Shown: positions 1-6,138 of the stretch, piece after piece
Position numbering within the stretch: position 1 is the stretch's first letter
Layout of the letters: every line of letters starts with the position of its first letter
Origin: Magnetococcales bacterium
GTDB lineage: Bacteria; Pseudomonadota; Magnetococcia; Magnetococcales; Magnetaquicoccaceae
Assembly: GCA_015229095.1 (NCBI GenBank)
Contig: JADGCE010000033.1
Coordinates: forward strand, 1 to 18,509
Direction: 5' to 3'
DNA length: 18,509 nucleotides
The notes under the pieces: generated by a model
What the model saw: the letters and a program-made list of their open reading frames with translations, nothing else
Databases searched by the model: none
Told to the model about the DNA's origin: nothing
Made by a program: the position numbers and the translations under genes

Positions 1-37
1 GGGCAGGGCCCCTGGTGGGGTCGGGGGCAGGGCCCCC
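1..37 (+). repeat. Palindromic repeat, copy A (cut by the window edge)
   Basis: This is the right-hand part of a tandem-hairpin repeat that occurs twice more in the window. The segment CCTGGTGGGGTCGGGGGC at 11-28 matches copy C at 17346-17364 with one change. A complete hairpin has arms GGGGGC at 23-28 and GCCCCC at 32-37 around the loop AGG; copy C has the loop AAA. The left hairpins lie outside the window. It ends about 45 bases before the coaE start. Confidence 0.75.
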
Positions 38-81
38 GTTATGACCACAACAAGGATCACACCCACCGGGGCAACGCCGAC

Positions 82-801
82 ATGAGCGCCCCCCTCTTTC
101 TGGTGGCGGTGACCGGCTCCCTGGGCTGTGGCAAAAGCCGGGTCAGCCACTGGCTGGCGGCCCAGGGTGCCCACCTGCTGGATGCCGACCAGGATGCCCG
201 CGCCGCGCTGCTGCCCGGTTCCCCCGCCTGGCAGGCGGTGGTGGCCCACTTCGGCCCAGAAATCCTGCTCGGCGAGGAGTCCCTCTCCCAACGCCCCATC
301 GACCGGCGTCGCCTGGGGGAGATCGTTTTTCGGGACAGGGCAGCCCGCCAAACCCTGGAGGCGCTCCTCCATCCCCGCATCTACCAGCGGCAAGCCCTGG
401 CCCTGGCCCGCTGGCAGCAGGAGGCCCCCCCCGGGCGGACGGTGCTGGTGGTGGCGGAGATCCCCCTGCTGTTTGAAACCGCCAGCGCAGACCGTTTTGA
501 CAGCAGCGTGGCCGTTCTCTGCGGCGCGGCCCAGGCGGACCGCCTGCAAGAGCGCACGGGCATGTCCGCCGCCATACGCCAGGCGGTGATCGCCCAGCAG
601 CTCCCGGAACCGGAAAAAGAGCGTCTTGCCCAGCACCGCATCGACAACAGCGGTCCCTGGGAGGCCACCGAGGCGCAGTTGCGCCCTGTGTGGCAGAGTG
701 TGCAACGGCAGGCGAGCGACCCGGCCCGACTGGCCCGGCTGGCCTGGCCCCACCGTTGGCCGGAGAGCCAAGCCGGCGCAGCCGGGCCTGCCGCCGGATA
801 G
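82..801 (+). CDS. coaE: Dephospho-CoA kinase (CoaE)
   Basis: CoaE phosphorylates the 3'-hydroxyl of the dephospho-CoA ribose with ATP, the last step of coenzyme A synthesis, in the cytoplasm. The 239-residue product opens with a P-loop, GSLGCGKS at residues 12-19, followed by the family's LLDAD motif at 32-36, where the first Asp is the expected catalytic base. The middle holds the lid and CoA-binding region (LLHPRIYQRQ) and the VVAEIPLLFE segment typical of the family. Usual length is about 200 residues. The extra 30 or so C-terminal residues are rich in Ala, Arg and Pro and look like a lineage-specific tail. The start is the first ATG that leaves the P-loop near the N-terminus; the Shine-Dalgarno match is weak. 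Rho follows 471 bases downstream, so the two are probably separately transcribed. Confidence 0.95.
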   Translation: MSAPLFLVAVTGSLGCGKSRVSHWLAAQGAHLLDADQDARAALLPGSPAWQAVVAHFGPEILLGEESLSQRPIDRRRLGEIVFRDRAARQTLEALLHPRIYQRQALALARWQQEAPPGRTVLVVAEIPLLFETASADRFDSSVAVLCGAAQADRLQERTGMSAAIRQAVIAQQLPEPEKERLAQHRIDNSGPWEATEAQLRPVWQSVQRQASDPARLARLAWPHRWPESQAGAAGPAAG

Positions 802-825
802 ATGCAAAAAGATAAAAATTTATGT

Positions 826-854
826 TTGACTTTTGCGGAGAGCCCGTTTACCCT
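826..854 (+). promoter_or_regulatory. Possible sigma70-type promoter for rho
   Basis: A -35-like TTGACT at 826-831 and a weak -10-like TACCCT at 849-854 are 17 bases apart. An A/T-rich stretch at 805-825 (AAAAAGATAAAAATTTATG), unusual in this GC-rich DNA, lies just upstream and could act as an UP element. If used, transcription would start near 861 and give rho a leader of about 410 bases. The -10 matches only 3 of 6 consensus bases. Confidence 0.35.
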
Positions 855-860
855 CGCCAA

Positions 861-1272
861 CGGTTGGCATGTACTTCCCGGGGTGGTGTGCTTCTCCCTG
901 CCGCTCCGGTCTGCGGACGTCGCTGTTTACAGTAAAGTTTGTGTGTCGCTTGTCGGCACCACCGGTCATGGCACCGGTCCGGGTGCGCCCATGGGTTGAC
1001 CCCCATCCCCCAGTCACACAACAACGTCTGATGTCTCGATCCAACGATTATCCAGGGCCGCCCTCTGCGGGTCGGTGTGCCGTGTCGGTTGCCCTGGTCC
1101 GGTTTTCTTGCGTCTCCTGCGTCTCTTGTTGAAACTCCGCAGTTTGAACGGGGTTGTCCCCCATCGTGTTGGTTCTTCTGCGTCTTGTGGAAGGCATGGG
1201 CCTCTTGCCACCCAGGCAGGTGCCCTGTCGTTCCCTCTTGTCGTCCAACCCATTGAATCGGTCTGATGCCCC
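861..1272 (+). promoter_or_regulatory. Long pyrimidine-rich leader of rho, no gene seen
   Basis: This stretch has no convincing coding region on either strand. It is rich in C and T and poor in A, with repeated TGCGTCT units at 1109-1115, 1119-1125 and 1179-1185. An 11-base palindrome, TTTAC-A-GTAAA, lies near 926-936. Long C-rich leaders with little structure are known upstream of rho in other bacteria, where Rho terminates its own transcription. By analogy this is a candidate autoregulatory leader with a rut-like site. Function is inferred from composition and position only. Confidence 0.4.
1198..1225 (+). promoter_or_regulatory. Stem-loop in the rho leader
   Basis: The outer arms GGGC (1198-1201) and GCCC (1222-1225) and inner arms CTTGCC and GGCAGG, with one G-T wobble, enclose the loop ACCCA. 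It lies 47 bases before the rho start and is followed by an unstructured pyrimidine-rich run. No U-tract follows, so it is not an intrinsic terminator. Confidence 0.3.
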
Positions 1273-2529
1273 ATGAACCTGAAAGAGCTGAAATCTGAAA
1301 GCGTCTCTGCGTTAACTGCCCTGGCCGTCGAAAAAAAGATCGAAGGTATCAACGGCATGCGCCGCCAGGACTTGATCTATGCCCTCTTGAAGACAGAGAT
1401 CGCCAACAATGGCCAGATCTATGGCGAAGGGGTGCTGGAGGTGCTTCCCGACGGTTTTGGTTTTTTGCGCGCCCCGGACATGAACTATTTGCCCGGCCCG
1501 GACGACATCTATGTCTCCCCCTCGCAGATCCGCCGCTTTGCCCTGCGCACCGGTGATGTGATCGATGGGCAGATCCGGGCCCCCAAAGAAAACGAACGCT
1601 ATTTCGCCCTGCTGCGGGTGGAAAAAATCAACTTTGACGAGCCCTTCAAAACCCGCGACAAGATTCTTTTTGACAACCTGACCCCCCTCTATCCGGATGA
1701 GCGGTTGGTCATGGAGGTGGAAAATTGCCCGGAAGAGGATGCAGGGACACGGGTGATCGATTTGATCTGCCCCATCGGCAAAGGACAGCGGGGGCTGATC
1801 GTCGCCCAGCCCCGCACCGGCAAAACCATGTTGATGCAAAGCATTGCCCATGCCATCGCCCACAACCATCCCGAAGTCGTGCTGCAGGTGCTGCTCATCG
1901 ACGAACGCCCCGAAGAGGTGACGGATATGCAGCGGTCGGTGCGGGGCGAGGTGATCTCCTCCACCTTCGACGAACCGGCCACCCGCCATGTCCAGGTGGC
2001 GGAAATGGTCCTGGAAAAGGCCAAACGGCTGGTGGAACACAAACGGGATGTGGTCATCCTTCTGGACTCCATCACCCGCCTGGCCAGGGCCTACAATACC
2101 GTTGCCCCTCCTTCCGGCAAGGTGCTCTCCGGCGGTATCGATGCCAATGCCCTGCAACGCCCCAAACGCTTTTTCGGAGCGGCGCGCAATATCGAGGAGG
2201 GGGGGTCCCTCACCATCATCGCCACAGCATTGGTCGAGACCGGCTCCCGGATGGATGAGGTCATTTTTGAGGAGTTCAAAGGGACCGGCAACATGGAGCT
2301 GCATCTGGACCGCAAACTCGTGGAAAAACGTACCTTTCCCGCTGTGGATATCGCCAAGTCCGGGACGCGCAAAGAGCAGCTTCTGATCGACCGGGATGAA
2401 CTGAACAAACTTTGGTTGTTGCGGCGGGTGCTGTTGCCCATGGGACCGCAAGATTCCATGGGGTTTCTCCTGGACAAAGTGAAAGCAACAAAGAATAATG
2501 CGGAATTTTTCGCCAGTATGAACAACTGA
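1273..2529 (+). CDS. rho: Transcription termination factor Rho
   Basis: Rho is a hexameric RNA-dependent ATPase that binds C-rich nascent RNA and releases stalled transcripts. The 418-residue protein has the normal family length. The N-terminal helical domain begins MNLKELKSESVSAL. The primary RNA-binding OSB fold carries the RNP1-like DGFGFLRAP at residues 60-68. The ATPase domain has a Walker A at 178-185 (AQPRTGKT) and a Walker B ending in D265 (VVILLDS). The Q-loop and R-loop regions follow, with SGGIDANALQRPKRFFGAAR at 286-305 and FKGTGNMELHL near 335-345. All core parts are present. The start matches the conserved family N-terminus, although no clear Shine-Dalgarno sequence precedes it. 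rpmE follows after 20 bases, a common arrangement, so the pair is likely co-transcribed. Confidence 0.98.
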   Translation: MNLKELKSESVSALTALAVEKKIEGINGMRRQDLIYALLKTEIANNGQIYGEGVLEVLPDGFGFLRAPDMNYLPGPDDIYVSPSQIRRFALRTGDVIDGQIRAPKENERYFALLRVEKINFDEPFKTRDKILFDNLTPLYPDERLVMEVENCPEEDAGTRVIDLICPIGKGQRGLIVAQPRTGKTMLMQSIAHAIAHNHPEVVLQVLLIDERPEEVTDMQRSVRGEVISSTFDEPATRHVQVAEMVLEKAKRLVEHKRDVVILLDSITRLARAYNTVAPPSGKVLSGGIDANALQRPKRFFGAARNIEEGGSLTIIATALVETGSRMDEVIFEEFKGTGNMELHLDRKLVEKRTFPAVDIAKSGTRKEQLLIDRDELNKLWLLRRVLLPMGPQDSMGFLLDKVKATKNNAEFFASMNN

Positions 2530-2549
2530 CACCTTGGGGAACCATCACC

Positions 2550-2771
2550 ATGAAAGCGGACATCCATCCCAACTATCACGAAGTCACCTACACCTGCTCC
2601 GGCTGCAACAGCTCCATCAGCACCCGTTCCACCGGGCGGGATCTGATCGTCGGCGTCTGCTCCTCCTGCCATCCCTTTTACACCGGCAAACACAAACTGG
2701 TGGATACTGCGGGCCGGATCGAGCGGTTTCAGCGCAAATATGGCATGGTGGGCAGCAGCGCCCCCAGTTGA
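2550..2771 (+). CDS. rpmE: 50S ribosomal protein L31, zinc-binding type
   Basis: L31 is a small protein of the large ribosomal subunit that helps bridge it to the small subunit. The 73-residue product has the full zinc ribbon: CSGC at residues 16-19 and CSSC at 37-40, so it is the Zn-containing form rather than the Cys-free paralogue made under zinc limitation. The segments HPNYHEV and GVCSSCHPFYTGKHKL are family hallmarks. A GGGGA Shine-Dalgarno-like sequence lies about 10 bases before the ATG. The last 43 bases overlap the 3' end of the ogt gene on the other strand. Confidence 0.97.
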   Translation: MKADIHPNYHEVTYTCSGCNSSISTRSTGRDLIVGVCSSCHPFYTGKHKLVDTAGRIERFQRKYGMVGSSAPS

Positions 2772-3349
2772 GCGGTGGGGTGCTGTTCGGGGTCGGCCTC
2801 CCAGGCCAGCAACCACTGTTTGGTCGCCACCCCGCCCGGACCACTATACCCCCCCAACCCCCGCGCCGCCACCACCCGATGGCAGGGCAGCAGCAGCGGC
2901 AGAGGATTGCAGGCCAACGCCTGACCCACAGCGCGTGGCCCGCTGCCGAGACGGCGGGCCATCTCGCCATAGGTGAGGGTCTCCCCGGCGGCAATGGTGG
3001 CCAGTTGCGCGCCCAGGCGCTGCTGAAACGGGCTGCCGTGCCAGAACAGGGGAAAATCGGGGGGGCGGCAATGGCCGCCGAAATAGTCGCGCAGCCACAT
3101 TCGCACCCGTACCAGCAGCACCGGGTCGGCAGCGGGTGGGGCCTCCTGCTCCTGGTGCGGGCCCCACAGCAAGCGGGTGACGGCTCCATCGCAGGTATGA
3201 ATGGCCGCAAAATCGGGGGATACAAGCGGTTGCAGCAAGGCCGGTCGCGGTTGCCGGGTGGCGGCGGCGACCGGCTCAAGGGTCTCACAGAAGGATGGCC
3301 TGCCAGCCACCCCCCCCGTGGGTTTTTTTCCATCGCTATGCGTCTTCAT
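2729..3349 (-). CDS. ogt: Methylated-DNA-[protein]-cysteine S-methyltransferase
   Basis: This is a suicide DNA-repair protein that moves the alkyl group of O6-alkylguanine, and to some extent O4-alkylthymine, onto its own cysteine. The C-terminal catalytic domain is complete: GETLTYGEMARRLG at residues 122-135, the helix-turn-helix segment GPRAVGQALACNPLP (137-151) with its Arg finger, and the acceptor motif PCHRVV at 155-160 with Cys156. GGYSGPGGVATKQWLLAWE follows. The N-terminal ribonuclease-H-like domain is poorly conserved, as usual. At 206 residues it is slightly long. The 3' end overlaps rpmE by 43 bases, and the start lies only 14 bases from the divergent gshA start, so its promoter must lie inside gshA coding DNA or the true start is further in. 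Ogt versus Ada C-terminal type cannot be settled by eye; no Ada N-terminal domain is present. Confidence 0.92.
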   Translation of the reverse strand: MKTHSDGKKPTGGVAGRPSFCETLEPVAAATRQPRPALLQPLVSPDFAAIHTCDGAVTRLLWGPHQEQEAPPAADPVLLVRVRMWLRDYFGGHCRPPDFPLFWHGSPFQQRLGAQLATIAAGETLTYGEMARRLGSGPRAVGQALACNPLPLLLPCHRVVAARGLGGYSGPGGVATKQWLLAWEADPEQHPTAQLGALLPTMPYLR

Positions 3350-3363
3350 CCTGGTTTTCCCCC

Positions 3364-4773
3364 ATGTCTGAGCACAATGCCCCGATCGAAGCCCCCGTCA
3401 GCCAGCGCGAACCTTTGATCGCCTGGCTGGAGTCCGGTTGCAAACCCCCTTCCCAATGGCGGGTGGGGACGGAACATGAAAAATTTGGTTTTTACAAACA
3501 GAGCCTGCGCCCGCTCCCCTACGAGGGTACGGCGGGTATTCGGGCCGTGCTGGAGGGGATGGCGAGCCATTTCGATTGGACCCTGGTCACCGAGCAGGGG
3601 CTGCCCATCGCCCTGAGCAAAGAGGCCCATGGCGAGGAGATCCGGGCCAGCATCACCCTGGAACCGGGTGGCCAGCTGGAGCTGTCGGGCGCCCCCCTGC
3701 GCAGCATCCACGACACCCAGGAGGAGATCAACGACCACCTGCAACAGCTCGGCGAGGTATGTGCCAGCATGGAGGTGGCCTTCCTGGGGGTGGGCAGTCA
3801 GCCGAAATGGCCCTTTGCCGATATTCCCTGGATGCCCAAAGGACGCTACCGGGAGATGCGCCGCTATCTGCCGACCCGGGGCAACCTCTCCCTGGACATG
3901 ATGTGCCGAACCGCCACAGTGCAGGCCAATCTGGACTTTGCCAGCGAGGCGGATATGGTGCAAAAATTTCGCCTCGCCATGGCCCTGCAACCCCTGGCCA
4001 CCGCCCTGTTTGCCAACTCCCCTTTCATGGATGGCCGTCCCAACGGTTTTCTCTCCTATCGGTCGGAAATCTGGCGGCACACGGATCCGGATCGCTGCGG
4101 TTGGCTCCCCTTTGTCTTTGAACCGGGGTTTGGCTTTGCCCGCTATGTGGAGTATGCCCTGGACGTGCCGATGCTCTTTTTGTACCGCCATGGCCACTAT
4201 CACAACGCGGAGGGGGTGCCCTTTCGCGCCTTTCTGGCAGGCCGGTTGCCCTGCCTGCCTGGCCAATATCCCACCCTGGCCGATTGGGAACGCCACCTCT
4301 CCACCCTGTTTCCCGATGTGCGCCTGAAACGCTACCTGGAGTTGCGGGGCGCCGATGCCGGCAACTCCGCCACCCTGTGCGCGTTGCCCGCCTTCTGGAA
4401 GGGGCTGCTCTACGACAGCGTGGCCCAGGAAACGGCCTGGGGTTTGGTGGCGGAGTGGAGCGCAGCAGAGCGGGCGCAGATCCACCAGCAGGTGCCCCGT
4501 CTGGCCCTGAACACCCCCACCCCCCAGGGGACACTGCGCGATCTGGCCCAACAGCTGCTCCCCCTGGCCAAAGAGGGATTGGCCAGACAGGAGCTGCGCA
4601 ACGAGCGGGGTTGCGACGAGAGCGTCTATTTGAAACATCTCTTCCAGGTGGCAGAGAGCGGCATCACCCCGGCGGAACGGCTGCTGACGGCCTATCATGA
4701 GCGTTGGCACGGCTCGGTGGATCCCCTGTTCCGGGAACAGGAGTTTGAGTCGTTTTATGCCGATTGCGAATGA
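3364..4773 (+). CDS. gshA: Glutamate-cysteine ligase, GCS2 (plant/alphaproteobacterial) type
   Basis: GshA joins glutamate and cysteine with ATP to form gamma-glutamylcysteine, the first step of glutathione synthesis. The 469-residue protein has the substrate and nucleotide-binding motif RVGTEHEKFGF at 33-43. It is followed by ITLEPGGQLELSGAP, GSQPKWPFADIPWMPKGRY and CRTATVQANLDF, all typical of the GCS2 family found in Alphaproteobacteria, Xanthomonads and plants rather than the E. coli type. An ATG at 3295 is open in the same frame but would run through the ogt start. The ATG at 3364 puts the conserved region at its usual distance. No strong ribosome-binding site is visible. gshB is not in the window. 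The TGA stop coincides with the edge of an inserted MITE-like element. Confidence 0.95.
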   Translation: MSEHNAPIEAPVSQREPLIAWLESGCKPPSQWRVGTEHEKFGFYKQSLRPLPYEGTAGIRAVLEGMASHFDWTLVTEQGLPIALSKEAHGEEIRASITLEPGGQLELSGAPLRSIHDTQEEINDHLQQLGEVCASMEVAFLGVGSQPKWPFADIPWMPKGRYREMRRYLPTRGNLSLDMMCRTATVQANLDFASEADMVQKFRLAMALQPLATALFANSPFMDGRPNGFLSYRSEIWRHTDPDRCGWLPFVFEPGFGFARYVEYALDVPMLFLYRHGHYHNAEGVPFRAFLAGRLPCLPGQYPTLADWERHLSTLFPDVRLKRYLELRGADAGNSATLCALPAFWKGLLYDSVAQETAWGLVAEWSAAERAQIHQQVPRLALNTPTPQGTLRDLAQQLLPLAKEGLARQELRNERGCDESVYLKHLFQVAESGITPAERLLTAYHERWHGSVDPLFREQEFESFYADCE

Positions 4774-4919
4774 GAGCTTGTGAATAAATCGTCGCGAGCA
4801 GGCCATCTGGCAAGGCGCGGGCGAGAGAACGACGAGACATATCAATCGGATAGGCGAGGAGAGAGCGAGCCCGCAACGCCGCCAGATGGTCGCGCAGCAG
4901 ATTTATTCACAAGCTCTGA
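4771..4919. mobile_element. MITE-like element (143 bp) with terminal inverted repeats
   Basis: Perfect 17-base terminal inverted repeats, GAGCTTGTGAATAAATC at 4774-4790 and its complement at 4900-4916, enclose 109 bases. Two inner inverted pairs add structure: CCATCTGGC (4803-4811) with GCCAGATGG (4881-4889), and GCGGGC (4817-4822) with GCCCGC (4869-4874). The trinucleotide TGA flanks both ends (4771-4773 and 4917-4919), consistent with a 3-bp target duplication. It has no room for a transposase and sits between convergent genes, so it may also act as a two-way terminator. No second copy is in the window. Confidence 0.65.
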
Positions 4920-4926
4920 CTCCTGC

Positions 4927-6060
4927 TCATTTGCCGGCCTGCTTTTCCAGGGTGGAGAGCCTTTGTTCAAAGTGCTGGTAAAGATCCTGCTTGCTCTCCA
5001 GTGCCGAGACCCGCTGCAATAACAGATCGAACTGACTTTGATTTTTCTCCAGTGCGTGGTGAATGGTGCGCAACTGGGTGGAAATCTGCTGCAATGACCC
5101 CGCTGTTGACGCCTCACTGGCCGTTTTGCCCTCCGGTTTTTTGTTGGCTGGCGATGCCCCCTGTTCCGGGCGCGGGCTGTGGGAAGCCTGCTGCCATGCA
5201 GAGAGATGCGCGTTGCGCGTTTGCAGGGCGCTTTGGGGATCGATGCGGGCCATCTCCGCCGCTGTGGGAAGCTGCAGCATGCCACCCTGTTTCAAGCCGT
5301 TCATATTGTTGTCGGTAAACTGTTCGGGATTGCGCTGCCAGATGGCCACCTCCGCCTGAAAGAGCGAGAGAGAGGAGGGGCGCTGGATGCCCTGGGCGAT
5401 GCGTGTCAAGGTCTCTCCGTAGCGCACGGGGCCATAGCGTTGTTCTCCGCCCTCGTCGACCGCCGGCGCTATTGCCGGGGGTTGGGGGGTGGGCGTCGGC
5501 TTTTCTGCCTGTTGTGTGGCTGGCCGGCGCGCTTTGGGGGCGGGCAGGGGCATGTCCTCCGGGGGATTGGCCGCCTCCTGCCCCGCTGCGGGTGGCGACG
5601 GTTGGTCGGTGACAGAGGTCTGCGCGCTGTTTTTCTGCGCGCCTTGCACCCGGAAAAAGGGCAGGTAGGTCTGCTGGTTGGAGGCAATGTGGAGGAGGAT
5701 GACGGGCTCATCCTCCTGGACGGGAGCAGGGCCTTGCAACCAGATGACGGTTTTCTCCCCCTGTTGTTTGAGCTCGGCGCTCATCTGGGCGGCCATGGCC
5801 GGGCGGGCGATTTTGACCAGGGCATAATCGCTTGCCGAGCCCATGCGCACCGTGCGGATGCTCTCCTTCTCTTCCAGGAGGAGTTCCGCACTGGCACGAA
5901 AGGGTTGGCCGCTGCTGCTGAGAATCTGCAACTCACCCAGGGTGAGGGCAGGGGCGGTGGTCGGCAGGGCGACCAGGAGCAACGCGACCAGGGAAAACAG
6001 CGCAGGATAGGGGATCACGGTTGCAGGGACTCGCAAAAGGGTGAACACGCGCGCCGTCAC
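4927..6060 (-). CDS. Short FimV-family protein with a LysM-like core
   Basis: FimV-type proteins are envelope proteins that bind peptidoglycan and organise polar structures such as type IV pili. This 377-residue protein has a signal peptide with a likely cleavage after APA (36-38). A FimV N-terminal domain (LTLGELQILSSSGQPFRASAELLLEE) covers roughly 39-140. A Pro-rich linker at 150-205 leads to a FimV core motif at 209-275: YGPVRYGETLTRIAQGI, then DNNMNGLKQGGMLQLP. A predicted coiled coil lies at about 322-375. Classical FimV is about 900 residues, with a transmembrane segment and C-terminal TPR domain, both absent here. It starts with GTG directly after an in-frame stop. The strong Shine-Dalgarno GGGGGAGG (6084-6091) serves an out-of-frame ATG at 6076. 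It lies 78 bases downstream of the SagB-like gene and may share its transcript. Confidence 0.8.
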   Translation of the reverse strand: MTARVFTLLRVPATVIPYPALFSLVALLLVALPTTAPALTLGELQILSSSGQPFRASAELLLEEKESIRTVRMGSASDYALVKIARPAMAAQMSAELKQQGEKTVIWLQGPAPVQEDEPVILLHIASNQQTYLPFFRVQGAQKNSAQTSVTDQPSPPAAGQEAANPPEDMPLPAPKARRPATQQAEKPTPTPQPPAIAPAVDEGGEQRYGPVRYGETLTRIAQGIQRPSSLSLFQAEVAIWQRNPEQFTDNNMNGLKQGGMLQLPTAAEMARIDPQSALQTRNAHLSAWQQASHSPRPEQGASPANKKPEGKTASEASTAGSLQQISTQLRTIHHALEKNQSQFDLLLQRVSALESKQDLYQHFEQRLSTLEKQAGK

Positions 6061-6138
6061 GACGCCGAGCCATCATGCCAGAGCCTCCCCCAAAAAAACA
6101 GGGTTAACGTGTGTTGTCTGCCTGGCTCCAGGGTCGCT

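Noticed and set aside
2..85. Open frame from the window edge ending in TGA that overlaps the coaE ATG
   Set aside because: An ATGA overlap could mean an upstream gene end, but the frame reads through palindromic repeat A and gives only about 27 visible residues without any motif.
1312..2532. A 406-codon minus-strand frame opposite rho
   Set aside because: It is a shadow of rho, rich in His, Gly and Asp, with no signal of its own.
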